Origin: Beggiatoa alba B18LD | Lineage (GTDB): Bacteria; Pseudomonadota; Gammaproteobacteria; Beggiatoales; Beggiatoaceae | Assembly (NCBI RefSeq): GCF_000245015.1 | Contig: NZ_JH600070.1 | Coordinates: forward strand, 4,100,780-4,164,779 | DNA length: 64,000 bases | Direction: 5' to 3' | Notes under the pieces: generated by a model | The model's database searches: none | What the model was told of the DNA's origin: nothing | What the model saw: only the letters and a program-made list of their open reading frames with translations | In this document: piece after piece, positions 18,742 to 29,626 of the stretch | How the letters are laid out: every line of letters begins with the position of its first letter | Numbering within the stretch: position 1 is the first letter of the stretch | Position numbers and translations under genes: made by a program

Positions 18742-19791
18742 TTATTCCTGCTTAGGTGTTGTGGGAGCGGGTTCAGGTTGTGTAGTGACGGGGGTGTCGT
18801 CTTCATTATCCCCAATGGTGGTGGAATAAATATTGTCATTACTGATTGGAGTCGTCGGACGCTTTTGTGCTGTGCTTGTATTTGGATTGCTTAAATCGTG
18901 TGTTGTTGCAGGGGGTTGCGCTACAATTTTAGCGGGTAGTTTTACTTCTTCGCGGGTAATTGGCGTGATAGTTGTCTCTGTTGTACTGGTTTGCACAGCA
19001 GGGATGGTTATTGTTGTTTCCTGACTGGTCGCTGTGTTCGGATGGGCAACGGCATCAATAACAGTCGCTTTTTGCGTGCTGGGGTTTCCTAAATCAGATT
19101 GTACAGGTTCAGGCTTAGGTGGTTCAGGTAAGGTCGGAATAGCGGCTGCAACCACTTGTGCACTTGATAACCCTAAATTGTCCAATTTGATTTGAATATA
19201 TTGGCGCACATTAGAGGATAACTCTTTGCTTTCTAAGGCTTGTGTATAAGCTGTTTTTGCCGCTTCCAATTGCCCTTCTAAACTAGCAATATCTCCGCGT
19301 AATTCTGCATAAGCAGGTGCAAACTCACCAACTTTTACACCGTCAATTAACTTTTTCGCTTCGGCAATATTATTTTCTGCTAAATATAATTTGGCATTAC
19401 GTAAGCGGGCAATATGTACAAAAGCAGGGAAAGCTGGTTGATTTAACACCCATGCTAATTGTTCATGAGCTGTAGCAAAGTTGTTCGCCTCAACTTCTTC
19501 AGCGGCTAATTGGAACGCTCCTAATACGGCATATAAGCTATCACCGTGTTCTTTTTGTAAGCGGGTTAAAGTCTCACGACTACTGTCTAACTGCTTCTTT
19601 TCTACCGCTTCAACTAATTGCTCATAAGTCATGGATGACATTTCAGCCGTTTGTGCAACATAGCTTTCCCATGCACGCCAGCCAAAAAGCAAACCAAACC
19701 CAATAGCAACCCCGATTAAAATAGAACTTCCATTCTCTTTAAACCACTGTTTAATTGCCTCAACCTGTTCGTTTTCTGTTTGATATTCCAC
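18742..19791 (-). CDS. YfgM-family TPR membrane protein with a long Thr/Pro-rich tail
   Basis: The first ~210 residues are YfgM-like: a cytoplasmic Glu/Gln-rich N-terminus (YQTENEQVEAIKQWFKENG), one transmembrane helix at about 20–40, and periplasmic tetratricopeptide repeats. E. coli YfgM (about 206 residues) binds the PpiD chaperone at the SecYEG translocon. This protein has 349 residues; the extra ~135 C-terminal residues are a low-complexity, Thr/Pro/Ser-rich tail with repeated motifs such as TTETTIT and PTTP, likely disordered in the periplasm. It sits directly upstream of bamB and about 100 bases downstream of hisS. Confidence 0.88.
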   Translation of the reverse strand: MEYQTENEQVEAIKQWFKENGSSILIGVAIGFGLLFGWRAWESYVAQTAEMSSMTYEQLVEAVEKKQLDSSRETLTRLQKEHGDSLYAVLGAFQLAAEEVEANNFATAHEQLAWVLNQPAFPAFVHIARLRNAKLYLAENNIAEAKKLIDGVKVGEFAPAYAELRGDIASLEGQLEAAKTAYTQALESKELSSNVRQYIQIKLDNLGLSSAQVVAAAIPTLPEPPKPEPVQSDLGNPSTQKATVIDAVAHPNTATSQETTITIPAVQTSTTETTITPITREEVKLPAKIVAQPPATTHDLSNPNTSTAQKRPTTPISNDNIYSTTIGDNEDDTPVTTQPEPAPTTPKQE

Positions 19792-19892
19792 TATGCTTCC
19801 TTTTTTCGTGCGATGACTCTATAGAGAGGTAGAGCCTATGTTGTATTTAATACTGTCAATCAGTTAGATAAAGTTATTCGTGAGCAATTATT

Positions 19893-21179
19893 TTATAAAA
19901 ATCTTTGCAGGTGATCAGCTAATTCTGTTTGTGCGAGGGTAACTTGAGCTTGATTATCACGCAAATATTTAACCGTAACCCGTTGTTGTGCAACTTCATC
20001 ATCACCTAAAATGAGGGCAATACGCGCCCCACTTTTATCCGCCCGTTCAAATTGTTTTTTAGCATTACCACCACCGCAATGACTGATAATGCGTAATTCG
20101 GGCAATTGGTCACGCAATTGTTCCGCTAATTGTATCCCGTGTTCTACCGCTGTTTGTCCCATCATCACTAAATAAACGTGAGGGTTCGCATTATGGGGCA
20201 CAAGCCCTGTTTGCTCGACCAGCATTAACAAGCGTTCTAAACCCATAGCGAATCCAATCGCAGGGGTTGCCCGTCCGCCAATCTGCGCCACTAAACTATC
20301 GTAACGTCCACCCGCGCAAACTGTACCTTGTGACCCTAACGCGGTTGTCACCCATTCAAAAACAGTGCGGTTGTAATAGTCCAAACCGCGTACTAAGCGG
20401 GGATTGACTTGATAAGAAATGCCTGCAAGGTCTAAACGGTGTTTTAATTGCTCAAAATGCTCAATGGACTCAGTATCTAAATGGTCAATTAATTTAGGCG
20501 CATTTTGAATCAATGCCTGCATCTCAGGATTTTTACTGTCTAAAATTCGTAACGGGTTCGTGTGCAAACGGCGTTGACTATCTTCATCTAATTGAGTTGG
20601 ATACGCAGAAAAATAGTCTACCAATCGCGCCCGATAAGCGGTGCGTGCGTCGCTAGACCCTAACGAATTTAATTGTAAACTGAGGTCTTTTAAGCCTAAC
20701 ACCTTGAAACAACGAGCAGACATGATAATTAATTCTGCGTCAATATCTGCACTGGCAATGCCATAAGCTTCTGCGCCTAGTTGGTGAAATTGCCGATACC
20801 GCCCTTTCTGTGGTTTCTCATGTCGAAACATTGGACCGGTGTACCATAAACGCGGTGTTTGTCCATAAAATAAACTGTGCTCGATACCCGCACGAACACA
20901 AGATGCCGTATTTTCAGGACGTAGGCTTAAACTTTCCGCATCGCTATCCCCTTCCTCAGCCCGATCAATAAAGGTGAACATTTCTTTTTCAACGATGTCG
21001 GTCACTTCACCAATAGAACGGCTAAAGAGTTCTGTTTTTTCTAAAATAGGGGTACGAATTTCTTGATAACCATAACTTTCAAACACGCGACGCAATGCAG
21101 TTTCCACCGTTTGCCAGTAAGGTGTTTGAGTGGGAAGGATGTCGTTCATCCCACGGACAGATTGAATCGACTTAGACAA
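19893..21179 (-). CDS. hisS: Histidyl-tRNA synthetase
   Basis: Class II aminoacyl-tRNA synthetase charging tRNA-His. It has N-terminal [13 protein letters not shown], motif 1/2 region with [12 protein letters not shown] and [17 protein letters not shown], the histidine-specific signatures [15 protein letters not shown] and the motif 3 region [10 protein letters not shown], and a C-terminal anticodon-binding domain. The length (428) is close to E. coli HisS (424). It lies 155 bases downstream of ispG; a hairpin in that gap suggests at least partial separation of the two transcripts. Confidence 0.97.
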   Translation of the reverse strand: MSKSIQSVRGMNDILPTQTPYWQTVETALRRVFESYGYQEIRTPILEKTELFSRSIGEVTDIVEKEMFTFIDRAEEGDSDAESLSLRPENTASCVRAGIEHSLFYGQTPRLWYTGPMFRHEKPQKGRYRQFHQLGAEAYGIASADIDAELIIMSARCFKVLGLKDLSLQLNSLGSSDARTAYRARLVDYFSAYPTQLDEDSQRRLHTNPLRILDSKNPEMQALIQNAPKLIDHLDTESIEHFEQLKHRLDLAGISYQVNPRLVRGLDYYNRTVFEWVTTALGSQGTVCAGGRYDSLVAQIGGRATPAIGFAMGLERLLMLVEQTGLVPHNANPHVYLVMMGQTAVEHGIQLAEQLRDQLPELRIISHCGGGNAKKQFERADKSGARIALILGDDEVAQQRVTVKYLRDNQAQVTLAQTELADHLQRFL

Positions 21180-21273
21180 GGACTGCTCCTACAAAATACG
21201 TAATGAATTAAGAATAATGATGTATAAAATGGGGATGTCGTCAGGCGACATAATTTGCAAGCGATTAAAACAC

Positions 21274-21306
21274 AAATGCACATAGTTTAAAAATCTATGT
21301 GCATTT
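21274..21306 (-). terminator. Hairpin between ispG and hisS
   Basis: AAATGCACATAG (21274–21285) pairs perfectly with CTATGTGCATTT (21295–21306); nine-base loop. On the minus strand it follows the ispG stop by 29 bases and is followed by GTGTTTTAA. It may terminate or attenuate transcription into hisS. Confidence 0.65.
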
Positions 21307-21334
21307 GGAAAAGGCTATTTTTAAGTCAGTGGTG

Positions 21335-22465
21335 TTAAGCAACGCTTTTAATAGGTATTACACGCGCCTCTGTTGCAGATGGGGTTTCAAGTTTAGCGAG
21401 ACGCTCGCGAATAACTCGTTCTAGCTCATCGACTAGATTATCATTTTTAAGTTTATAGGTTGGATTACCATCAATATACAACAGATTATTTGGTGTGCCT
21501 CCAGCTAATCCCACATGAACTGCTTTAGATTCGCCTGGTCCATTGACAACACAACCAATAATTGCAACATCTAAAGGCGTTAAAATATCTTCTAAACGGC
21601 TCTCTAAAGCATTAACGGTTTTAATCACATCAAAATTTTGCCGAGAACAGGAAGGGCAGGCAATTAAATTAATGCCTTTACGCCGTAAATGCAGGCTTTT
21701 TAGAATGTCAAAACCAACTTTGATTTCTTCGACAGGGTCAGCCGCTAAGGAAATCCGCAATGTATCGCCAATGCCTTCAGAGAGTAACATTCCTAACGCA
21801 ATTGCTGATTTGACTGTCCCTGAACGCAAGCCGCCTGCTTCAGTCACGCCTAAATGCAAGGGTTGTTCAGTCTGTTTTGCCAACATGCGATAGGCATCAA
21901 CTGCCATGAAAACATCAGAGGCTTTCACGCTAATTTTAAAATCGTGAAAGTTTAAAGCATCTAAGATTTCTGCATGACGTAACGCCGATTCGACAATTGC
22001 TTCGGCACAAGGTTCAGGGTATTTTTTTTGTAACTCTTTTTCTAAAGAACCCGCATTGACACCAATGCGAATGGGAATTCCTTTGTCGCGCGCGCTATCA
22101 ACGACCGCACGGATACGGTCTTCGCGCCCGATATTACCAGGGTTAATTCGTAAACAATCAACCCCTAATTCGGCAACACGTAAGGCAATTTTATAATCAA
22201 AGTGGATATCTGCGACTAAAGGCACTTGTACGGCTTGTTTTATTTTGCCAAACGCTTCCGCAGCGTCCATGCTTGGAACAGAAACACGCACAATGTCCGC
22301 GCCAACTTTTTCTAAACGTTGAATTTGTGCAACCGTTGCCTCGACATCACAAGTTTCCGTGTTTGTCATACTCTGTACGGAAATGGGGGCATCGCCTCCA
22401 ACTAACACATTGCCTACGCGGATTTGGCGGGAAACTCGACGTTTAATGTTGACTTCATTGTGCAT
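21335..22465 (-). CDS. ispG: 4-hydroxy-3-methylbut-2-enyl diphosphate synthase (flavodoxin)
   Basis: Iron–sulfur enzyme of the non-mevalonate (MEP) isoprenoid pathway that converts 2-C-methyl-D-erythritol cyclodiphosphate to HMBPP. The 376 residues include the N-terminal [17 protein letters not shown] and the C-terminal [4Fe-4S] ligands in ACPSCSR and [10 protein letters not shown]. The length is close to E. coli IspG (372). It follows rodZ by 14 bases, the conserved gene order in gammaproteobacteria. Confidence 0.97.
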   Translation of the reverse strand: MHNEVNIKRRVSRQIRVGNVLVGGDAPISVQSMTNTETCDVEATVAQIQRLEKVGADIVRVSVPSMDAAEAFGKIKQAVQVPLVADIHFDYKIALRVAELGVDCLRINPGNIGREDRIRAVVDSARDKGIPIRIGVNAGSLEKELQKKYPEPCAEAIVESALRHAEILDALNFHDFKISVKASDVFMAVDAYRMLAKQTEQPLHLGVTEAGGLRSGTVKSAIALGMLLSEGIGDTLRISLAADPVEEIKVGFDILKSLHLRRKGINLIACPSCSRQNFDVIKTVNALESRLEDILTPLDVAIIGCVVNGPGESKAVHVGLAGGTPNNLLYIDGNPTYKLKNDNLVDELERVIRERLAKLETPSATEARVIPIKSVA

Positions 22466-22479
22466 GTGACTAAACCAAT

Positions 22480-23826
22480 TTATTCAAAAGAAGGACGTGT
22501 TGTTGCTTGTTCACGGCTTAAGGCTGAACTACTGGTATTACTGGGTTTATTCGCAGTTGTTGTAGTATTGCTTGTTGTCGCGCTCGCTTCATTTGTATTA
22601 GCTGGCGCGGGAGCTGTGCCTAAGCTAAACCGCCGTTGTACTTTAACAGGCGTGCTATTGGAATCAATGGTTGTGCCATTGTAATCAACAGTAACACCAA
22701 AAATATTCCCTACTTTAAATTTAAAGGGAGGCGTACCCGTTAAGTTTTGTTGCGAACCCGCAGAGGCCGTGCCGTTATATAAAACTTTATTGGTACTGTC
22801 TTGTACTTCTATCCACGTTTTTTGGGTGAATTTTAAAACTAATGCGTTAGGATTATGTTCAGTGGCTGTTGTTCCAGTAGGTGCATTAGGCTGAATCACT
22901 ATCGGCTCGACAGGCGTTGTAGAAGCAGTCGGTTGATTAATTGTAATTGGAATTGCAACAGGGATACTTTGTTGTCCATTTTGTCCCTCATTCGTAGCTG
23001 TTTCAGGCGTATCCGTGCTGGATTCTGAAGGGGGCGTGTATTCTGTACTGCTACTAGCCGTTCCACCGTTTAAGGGAACAGGAATTGGAATAGCCGTGCC
23101 ATTTGCATCAACACTGGTGGGCAGTGGTGCAGGGATTTCACCATTATTACTTGTGTTATCGCTATTACTGGACAGGGAAATTTCTGGATAAATATGCCAT
23201 AACGCCATGAGTAACATCAGTACCAGAATAATAATGACTGTTCCGACAATGACCCATGAATCACGGCTAGTCATTTGTTTCCGATGTTTTACAGGGGTTT
23301 TTAACAGGGGTTGGCTAACACTGGTTGTTTCATCTGCACCAAAAGCTTCAAGCAAAGAGTCGGCAGGAATTTCTAATAATTTTGCATAGCTACGAATATA
23401 ACCCCGTACAAATACACGAGATGGTAAACGGGTATAATCGTCTGCTTCAATTGCTTGAATCACACTATGATTTAAATATAACTTATCTGCGACACTTTCC
23501 AGACTTAAATTCTTTTGTTCGCGGATATAGCGCAATCGCGCTCCTGGTTTCATTTGATTGAATTCAGGACTATCTAATACCAGTGTTGGTTGCGTTATTA
23601 TTTCATCTTCTCCACTGCTGTTGGTCAACACTTGCACATCATCAATAGAATCACTTTGATTGTCTTTTATACTGTAAAGACGAGAGGCTTGGCTTGTTGA
23701 ATTCATATCAACCTCTGGCGAAAATGGAGCGGAATATGTAGGAGTTGCGAGTGAGTCTTCTGTCTCTAAGTCTGGTGTTTCCAGTCTGACAGCTTGTGGA
23801 GATAAAGGATAAACCCGTCTGTTCAT
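22480..23826 (-). CDS. rodZ: Cytoskeleton protein RodZ
   Basis: A 448-residue bitopic membrane protein that links MreB to the cell-elongation machinery. It has a cytoplasmic helix-turn-helix of the Xre/Cro type (about 92–150: [22 protein letters not shown]), a single transmembrane helix (about 190–212), a Ser/Thr/Pro-rich periplasmic linker, and a C-terminal DUF4115 beta domain (about 320–400: [19 protein letters not shown]). About 90 residues precede the helix-turn-helix, more than in E. coli, so an internal start such as the Met near residue 41 is possible. The annotated ATG overlaps the pilW stop. Confidence 0.9.
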   Translation of the reverse strand: MNRRVYPLSPQAVRLETPDLETEDSLATPTYSAPFSPEVDMNSTSQASRLYSIKDNQSDSIDDVQVLTNSSGEDEIITQPTLVLDSPEFNQMKPGARLRYIREQKNLSLESVADKLYLNHSVIQAIEADDYTRLPSRVFVRGYIRSYAKLLEIPADSLLEAFGADETTSVSQPLLKTPVKHRKQMTSRDSWVIVGTVIIILVLMLLMALWHIYPEISLSSNSDNTSNNGEIPAPLPTSVDANGTAIPIPVPLNGGTASSSTEYTPPSESSTDTPETATNEGQNGQQSIPVAIPITINQPTASTTPVEPIVIQPNAPTGTTATEHNPNALVLKFTQKTWIEVQDSTNKVLYNGTASAGSQQNLTGTPPFKFKVGNIFGVTVDYNGTTIDSNSTPVKVQRRFSLGTAPAPANTNEASATTSNTTTTANKPSNTSSSALSREQATTRPSFE

Positions 23827-24620
23827 TGTCTTTCTGATTGATTAAGTAGTTGTGTTTGTTCGGATTCTGGAAATTCAGAACGCAGTAACATGGCATAACT
23901 GGCTTCAGAATCTTTGTCATGTAACATACGTTCAATACGAACACCTAGCCATAAAGTTTGTGGCGTATGTTTCGCAACAGATGCATAACGTTTTAAATAA
24001 TCGCGTGCGTTAGCAAATTGTTTTTTATCATAATATAAGTTAGCTAACTGATATAAAGCCAATGGAAAATTTTTGTTAATCTCTAAGGTTTTGCGCAGAT
24101 AAGCTTCCGATTTATCAAAATTTTGACTACGTGTTGCGCATAATGCTGCATTAATATAGGGAATTTCTGGCGTTCTATAAACAGGATTTTCCAATGACTT
24201 CATAAAAGCGGCATCTGCTTCAGCCCAGCGATTTTGCTTACACAAAAATTGACCGTAGTTATTTTGTGCATCTGAATCACGCGGATTTAGTGCAACCGCT
24301 CGTTCATAATGTTCTCGAGCAAATTCAGTTTGTCCTATACGTTCATACAACACCGCAATGGCATTATGTGCATCAGGATAGTTGGGGTCTATTGATAACG
24401 CCTTTTTTAAGCGTTCTAAGGCGATGTCATAATCCCCCCGTTGCCCCCGTTGCATGTACTGTACCCCTAATTGTAGGTAAATTTCTGCTTTCTCGTTTGC
24501 CTTATATTTTTCACCGATTGTATTTTCGGCTATATCATTAGTGGTTGGCTGAGAACTACAGGCACTAAGTACAAGCAAAGAAACAACCAATAATGCCTTA
24601 TTAAACGGATAGTGTTTCAT
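23823..24620 (-). CDS. pilW: Type IV pilus biogenesis lipoprotein PilW/PilF
   Basis: A 265-residue TPR lipoprotein that in type IV pilus systems helps the PilQ secretin multimerise in the outer membrane. The signal peptide ends in a lipobox LSAC (Cys about residue 20), followed by about five tetratricopeptide repeats (for example [33 protein letters not shown]). ATG 24620 is preceded by GGAGAG and overlaps the rlmN stop as ATGA; an upstream TTG would add two residues. It overlaps rodZ by four bases. Its presence implies a type IV pilus or related system elsewhere in the genome. Confidence 0.92.
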   Translation of the reverse strand: MKHYPFNKALLVVSLLVLSACSSQPTTNDIAENTIGEKYKANEKAEIYLQLGVQYMQRGQRGDYDIALERLKKALSIDPNYPDAHNAIAVLYERIGQTEFAREHYERAVALNPRDSDAQNNYGQFLCKQNRWAEADAAFMKSLENPVYRTPEIPYINAALCATRSQNFDKSEAYLRKTLEINKNFPLALYQLANLYYDKKQFANARDYLKRYASVAKHTPQTLWLGVRIERMLHDKDSEASYAMLLRSEFPESEQTQLLNQSERQ

Positions 24621-25744
24621 CCACAACTCTCCTGTTTAATGGGTATGATAGGGACATGTTTTTGTTGGCGGCGACTGCGGTCTTGTACTTTTCCTGCTAA
24701 TTGTCCACAGGCTGCATCGATGTCATCTCCGCGAGTTTTGCGCGTGAGTGTAATCATACCCGCTTGGATTAAAATATCGCGGAATGTTTCAATCCTTGCA
24801 GGGTCTGAACGTTCAAACCCCGTTTGTGGAAACGGATTAAAGGGAATTAAGTTGACCTTAGACGGAACATGACTGAGTAATTTTACCAAGGCTCGCGCAT
24901 GAGCAGGGGTATCATTAATACCTTTTAACATAACATATTCGAAGGTAACACGACGGCGGTTATCTTCTTCGACATAGGCTCGACAGGCAGCTAATAATTC
25001 GGCGATGGGATATTTTTGATTAATCGGAACTAATTGATTACGCAATTCGTCATTGGTTGCATGTAATGAAACGGCAAGATTAACGGGACATTCTTCTTTC
25101 AAACGTAATAAAGCAGGAACTATTCCCGCCGTGCTTAACGTAATGCGTCGCCATGATAAACCATAGGCAAAATCATCCATCATCAATTTCATCGCTTTGA
25201 CAACATGATTGAAATTCGCTAAGGGTTCGCCCATGCCCATCATCACAACGTTACTAATGACACGTGCATAACTTTCATCTAACTGATAGCCTTCCGCTCG
25301 TAGTTCATGTTCAGCCAGCCAAAGTTGCGCAATAATCTCCCCCAGTGTGAGATTACGATTAAAGCCTTGTTGTGCAGTCGCACAAAAACGGCAATCTAAA
25401 GCACAACCCACTTGAGAAGAAACGCACAACGTACCACGGTCATCTTCAGGAATGAACACCGTTTCGATACAATTACCATCTGCTAATTGTAACAACCACT
25501 TACGTGTACCATCTGCGGATTTTTGTGTCGTGACAACTTTAGGTAATGTAATGCAAGCAACGGTTTGAAGCCGTTGACGAAGTGCCTTACTAAAATTTGT
25601 CATCTCGTCAAAATTGGTTACACCCTGTTGATGTATCCACTGCAATAATTGCGTTGCACGAAACGGCTTTTCTCCTAATTGTTCGGTAAAAAAAGTCGTC
25701 ATGTCTTGACGATCAAAATTCAACAAATTAACTACATTTTCCAT
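24617..25744 (-). CDS. rlmN: Dual-specificity 23S rRNA/tRNA adenine C2-methyltransferase
   Basis: Radical SAM enzyme that methylates C2 of A2503 in 23S rRNA and A37 in some tRNAs. The radical SAM cluster motif [11 protein letters not shown] (CxxxCxxC) is present in the middle third, with [12 protein letters not shown] as the SAM-binding GGEP-like element and a C-terminal cysteine in AACGQL that forms the methyl-carrying thiol. The length of 375 residues fits the family. It overlaps pilW and lies 178 bases downstream of ndk with a perfect hairpin between. Confidence 0.97.
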   Translation of the reverse strand: MENVVNLLNFDRQDMTTFFTEQLGEKPFRATQLLQWIHQQGVTNFDEMTNFSKALRQRLQTVACITLPKVVTTQKSADGTRKWLLQLADGNCIETVFIPEDDRGTLCVSSQVGCALDCRFCATAQQGFNRNLTLGEIIAQLWLAEHELRAEGYQLDESYARVISNVVMMGMGEPLANFNHVVKAMKLMMDDFAYGLSWRRITLSTAGIVPALLRLKEECPVNLAVSLHATNDELRNQLVPINQKYPIAELLAACRAYVEEDNRRRVTFEYVMLKGINDTPAHARALVKLLSHVPSKVNLIPFNPFPQTGFERSDPARIETFRDILIQAGMITLTRKTRGDDIDAACGQLAGKVQDRSRRQQKHVPIIPIKQESCG

Positions 25745-25810
25745 AAGAACACTTCATTGATTAGCTTTTTGTATAAAAACAATCGGCTATAGGGATAACA
25801 ACAGAACAAG

Positions 25811-25844
25811 TAAACGGATATAACGCCAGTATTATATCCGTTTA
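25811..25844 (-). terminator. Perfect hairpin between ndk and rlmN
   Basis: TAAACGGATATAA (25811–25823) is the exact complement of TTATATCCGTTTA (25832–25844), with an eight-base loop. It lies 79 bases past the ndk stop on the minus strand. No long T-tract follows, so partial termination or mRNA processing is possible. Confidence 0.55.
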
Positions 25845-25922
25845 TGTATTCACAAATCATAAGAATGACCGAATAAAGAAGGCAATTTAATCAGTTACAA
25901 ATTTGTGAATAAGTAAGGCAAT

Positions 25923-26354
25923 TTAACGTGTACGTTTGCAGATTTCGTTTTCTGTAAAGAAATACGCAATTTCAATCTTTGCATTTTCTGCGCTATCAGA
26001 ACCATGAACCACGTTTTCATCAACGGTTTGTGCAAAATCTGCACGAATTGTGCCTGCTGTTGCTTTTTTCGGATCAGTTGCGCCCATTAAATCACGATTT
26101 TGCTGGATGGCATTTTCGCCTTCAAGAACTTGTACAATGACAGGACCAGAAATCATGAAATCTACTAAATCTTTAAAGAAAGGGCGTTCTTTGTGAACAG
26201 CATAAAAGCCTTCGGCTTGTTCACGGGTTAAATGTAACATTTTAGCAGCAATAATTTTCAACCCTGCTTTTTCAAAACGAGAGTACACTTCGCCGATAAT
26301 GTTTTTTGCAACGCCATCAGGCTTAATAATAGATAAAGTACGTTCAATTGCCAT
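25923..26354 (-). CDS. ndk: Nucleoside diphosphate kinase
   Basis: Transfers the terminal phosphate among nucleoside triphosphates by a phospho-histidine intermediate; keeps NTP/dNTP pools balanced. At 143 residues it is full length, with the N-terminal [18 protein letters not shown], the nucleotide-binding region and the catalytic histidine in NVVHGSDS. It is the first gene of the minus-strand housekeeping cluster; the 5' region is AT-rich. Confidence 0.97.
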   Translation of the reverse strand: MAIERTLSIIKPDGVAKNIIGEVYSRFEKAGLKIIAAKMLHLTREQAEGFYAVHKERPFFKDLVDFMISGPVIVQVLEGENAIQQNRDLMGATDPKKATAGTIRADFAQTVDENVVHGSDSAENAKIEIAYFFTENEICKRTR

Positions 26355-27095
26355 TAATAATCACTCCAAAATCATCTTAAAATAGAAATTATACGCAGGT
26401 TTGAAACGAGTTGCGACTGTTTAGAAAAATAGTCATCGATAGTCATTGTGCAGGAAAACATTAACTGTTTTCATAAGTAAAAACATGATATAAATCATGT
26501 TATAGTAGATTTTATACGTGAGTGTGACATGATAGATGAAAAAAACTTAACTTGTTTTTTTACTGTCGTTATCAAAGAAGAAATTAGCAATAATATAGTT
26601 TTTAATTAATTATTTACTAAATAAAATTATAAAGATTCAACGATATTTAAGCATCAATAAACCTTTTATAGACTGATAATTCTGCAATCTATTTAAATTA
26701 TGCAATGCACAATAAAGTCGCTTGCTTATGCGTAGATATGCGTATTTAGTCCTACCAACAGACCCGCTAAACTCCTAATACAAATAACATTAAGGGTAAA
26801 AAATAAATAGTTGTTAATAATTAATACGAATGAAAAATACCATAAAAACCATTTTAAATCATTAATACTAAATGGCTGGTATATTTAAAATATTTCAATA
26901 AATATTAGAAATAATAATCACTAAGTGTAGCCTGAAGCAACATTGACAGGATTAAACAAATGGTACGAATAGTGCTGAAACTGAGGGGGCAGTCCGTAGG
27001 GATGTCTCAATTTTAGTGCTTTATTTACCTACGATTATTGTGTTTTCTGTCTGTCCGCCTCTCAAATCCTGACCTGATACTGTGGAGATGTGCTG
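26355..27095. other. AT-rich intergenic region between divergent ndk and a small secreted-protein gene
   Basis: No credible gene. It contains a perfect dyad AACATGAT-ATAA-ATCATGTT at 26482–26501, which could be a regulator site in the ndk upstream region. It also has an imperfect RNA-type hairpin, 26971–26985 pairing with 27006–27020 (three G·U, one mismatch, 20-nt loop), about 75 bases before the downstream gene. A 26-base block at 26701 resembles 3445–3472. Nothing else stands out. Confidence 0.5.
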
Positions 27096-27500
27096 ATGAG
27101 TTACCATTGTTTAATAATCAAAAACACCAGTGTTTTTACACTGTTTGTAGGTTACCTATTATTGGGAATACACTCACTAGAGGCAAAACCTTATAACTTT
27201 GTGAATAAAGAACATGCTACAGAATGTCGTACCAATGCTTATGATATTCAAAAGCAATTATTAACCCTCAATCAATCCTCTATTTCTGAGGCTGAACGCC
27301 TTGCCCAACATACAGCAGACCTTGCGATTATTGAATCTCAATTAGAAACAACACTCTGTTATTTTGAGATTTATAATTATTCTAATAATCAAACGAATAC
27401 TAAATATTATAGTGTCTGTATGTTACATGATGGTGTAAAGTGGATTAGCTGTTTGCTTTATGAAAGCATTAACCCATTTACAAGTATGGCTTATAAATAA
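27096..27500 (+). CDS. Small secreted protein of unknown function
   Basis: A 134-residue protein not recognised from any family. A signal peptide is clear (hydrophobic core about residues 12–24, likely cleavage after SLEA, ~30). The mature part has four cysteines (in TECRTNA, TLCYFEIY, YSVCML and ISCLLY), compatible with two periplasmic disulfides, and a helix-like Gln/Leu-rich stretch. I chose ATG 27096 because GTGGAG at 27082–27087 gives an eight-base spacer; GTG 27090 would be too close. It stands alone with an AT-rich upstream region. Confidence 0.65.
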   Translation: MSYHCLIIKNTSVFTLFVGYLLLGIHSLEAKPYNFVNKEHATECRTNAYDIQKQLLTLNQSSISEAERLAQHTADLAIIESQLETTLCYFEIYNYSNNQTNTKYYSVCMLHDGVKWISCLLYESINPFTSMAYK

Positions 27501-27706
27501 TCCAATATAATCACAAGCCATTATCTCTACTAATGAAACCCTTAAGGAAATGTGAGTTTAGCGCGTAACAAGAAGGCGAGCCCAGCTTGCCTTTTGCATT
27601 TTTGCCTCACTCCTCTTTTTATATGCAAAAGATAGACTGTATTCTTATCTCGTAATACGCTTGTATAAATCGCTTCTTTTTGAGTACCTGCCTAGAGAAT
27701 ACAGCC

Positions 27707-28456
27707 ATGGATGATGAGCAACTACTTCGCTATAGCCGTCAAATTCTACTGCCTCAAGTTGGCATAGAAGGACAAACCCGTTTACAACAAAGTAAAGTTT
27801 TAATTATTGGTGTAGGTGGTTTAGGTTCGCCTGTTGCCATGTATCTCGCTGCGGCAGGGGTTGGACATTTATATATCTGCGATTTTGACATGGTCGAATT
27901 GTCCAATTTACAACGGCAAATTGTGCATAGCACCCAAGATATTGGGCAGTTAAAAGTGATTTCTGCAAAACGTAAATTAGAAGCACTCAACCCTTTAATC
28001 GAAGTAACGCCTATCGCCCATGTTTTAACAGACACCGCTTTATTACACCTAGTCCAACAAGTTGATGTCGTTTTAGATTGCAGTGATAACTTAAGCACTC
28101 GTTTTGCCATTAATTCAGCTTGTGTACAAGCGCGTAAACCATTGGTCTCTGGTGCAGCAATTCGTTTAGAAGGACAGATTGCCGTTTTTCACGCAGAAAA
28201 ACCAGAGAGTCCTTGTTATCGCTGTTTATTTACCCACGAAACAGAAATACAAGAAAGCTGTAGCCAAACAGGTGTTATCGCGCCACTACTAGGTATTTTA
28301 GGCAGTATGCAAGCCTTAGAAACCCTAAAGCTACTCATGAATATCGGGGAAACATTAACAGGTAGAATGTTAATTTTTGATGCCTTAACAGCCGAATGGT
28401 GTCATGTGCAACTGCACAAAAATCCTAACTGTCCTACTTGTGGAACAATATCATGA
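27707..28456 (+). CDS. MoeB/ThiF-family adenylyltransferase
   Basis: A 249-residue E1-like enzyme that adenylates the C-terminal Gly-Gly of a sulfur-carrier protein (MoaD or ThiS) for molybdopterin or thiamine synthesis. The ATP-binding glycine loop GVGGLGSPVAMYLAAAGVG, the RQI arginine region and two zinc-binding pairs (CYRC and CPTC) are all present. Which partner it serves cannot be decided; no moaD, moeA or thi genes are nearby. ATG 27707 has AGAGA nine bases upstream; the in-frame TTG at 27680 is less likely. Its stop overlaps the glucokinase start (ATGA). Confidence 0.9.
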   Translation: MDDEQLLRYSRQILLPQVGIEGQTRLQQSKVLIIGVGGLGSPVAMYLAAAGVGHLYICDFDMVELSNLQRQIVHSTQDIGQLKVISAKRKLEALNPLIEVTPIAHVLTDTALLHLVQQVDVVLDCSDNLSTRFAINSACVQARKPLVSGAAIRLEGQIAVFHAEKPESPCYRCLFTHETEIQESCSQTGVIAPLLGILGSMQALETLKLLMNIGETLTGRMLIFDALTAEWCHVQLHKNPNCPTCGTIS

Positions 28457-29430
28457 TATTAGCGGGGGATATTGGTGCAACAAAGACCTTACTCGCCATT
28501 TATAACTCAAGCACTATGCAGCCTTTAGTGCAATATAGCTATAGCAGCACGGCGTATGCACATTTTGATGAGTTGCTGCAAACCTTTCTCCACAAGGTCA
28601 ATAAGCCACATATTGCCGCAATGTGTCTCGGTGTTGCTGGTCCTGTGCTTGCTGGTAGTTGTCAAACTTTAAATCTACCGTGGACATTACACGTCAATAA
28701 ATTGCAACAACAAACCCATTGTATGCGCGTTCAACTATTAAATGATTTGGAAGCGATGGGGCATGGCATACAACATTTAAGCCCAACCGATTATGATTGT
28801 TTAACCCCTGAATTACCCGCACAACAAGGTAATATTGCCTTACTGGCTGCGGGCACAGGTTTAGGCGAAGCTTTTTTATATTGGGATGGTTCACAACATC
28901 ATGTCATTGCGACAGAAGGCGGACATACCGATTTTGCACCGCAAACTGAGCTAGAAATTGAACTCTTACGCTTTTTACAACGTCAATATCAACATGTCAG
29001 TTATGAACGCTTGCTGTCAGGGGTGGGTTTATTCCAGATTTATCAGTTTTTATGTGAATACGATAAACAGGCAGAAGAGCCAGAAATCACGCGACAATTA
29101 CAAACTGTGCCCGACCCTAGTGCTTTAATTTCTCAATTTGCGATGACACGACATAGCGTCTTATGTACGCGAGCACTGGATATTTTTATGCAGATTTATG
29201 GTGCTGAAGCGGGCAATATGGCATTAAAAGTTTTAAGTTATGGGGGGGTTTATTTAGGTGGTGGCATTGCCCCTAAAATTTTAACGGCCCTACAAACATC
29301 CTATTTTTTACAAGCATTCCGCGCTAAAGGGCGTTATCAAGTTATTAATGCAAAAATCCCTGTTTATGTTATTTTAAATCAACAAATTGGCTTATTAGGG
29401 GCTGCATGGTATGCCAAAACACATTTATAA
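28453..29430 (+). CDS. glk: Glucokinase
   Basis: Phosphorylates glucose to glucose 6-phosphate with ATP. The 325 residues have the bacterial Glk layout: phosphate-1 loop AGDIGATKT at the N-terminus, LLNDLEAMGHG as the catalytic Asp region, LAAGTGLGEA, ATEGGHTDFAPQ as the sugar-binding/zinc-free motif, and GGGIAPKI near the C-terminus. ATG 28453 lies inside the end of the moeB-like gene, so translation is coupled even though the functions are unrelated. A family B element begins 16 bases after the stop. Confidence 0.94.
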   Translation: MILAGDIGATKTLLAIYNSSTMQPLVQYSYSSTAYAHFDELLQTFLHKVNKPHIAAMCLGVAGPVLAGSCQTLNLPWTLHVNKLQQQTHCMRVQLLNDLEAMGHGIQHLSPTDYDCLTPELPAQQGNIALLAAGTGLGEAFLYWDGSQHHVIATEGGHTDFAPQTELEIELLRFLQRQYQHVSYERLLSGVGLFQIYQFLCEYDKQAEEPEITRQLQTVPDPSALISQFAMTRHSVLCTRALDIFMQIYGAEAGNMALKVLSYGGVYLGGGIAPKILTALQTSYFLQAFRAKGRYQVINAKIPVYVILNQQIGLLGAAWYAKTHL

Positions 29431-29446
29431 AAATAGATTTTATTAT

Positions 29447-29625
29447 TAACCTGAGTTCGGCGAGTTTCTTTTAAAAAAGACAACAGCTTGTCTGAATCAG
29501 AATTTTCAGAATTAACAGGATTTAAACCCCTTAAACCAAGAAATTAATGCGAATCACGCTTTTTAATTCTGCTAATTCTGTGAATTCTGATTCAGACAAT
29601 ATTTTAATCCCGCCAAATTCAGGTT
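29447..29625. repeat. Family B inverted-repeat element, copy 2
   Basis: Starts TAACCTGAGTTCGGCGAG and ends at CAGGTT with a decayed right terminus. The nested GTCTGAATCAG…CTGATTCAGAC palindrome is present, but the GACCTGCTAGG hairpin is missing. It fills nearly all of the gap between convergent glk and the phosphatase gene, touching the latter's stop codon. Confidence 0.8.
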
Positions 29626-29626
29626 G

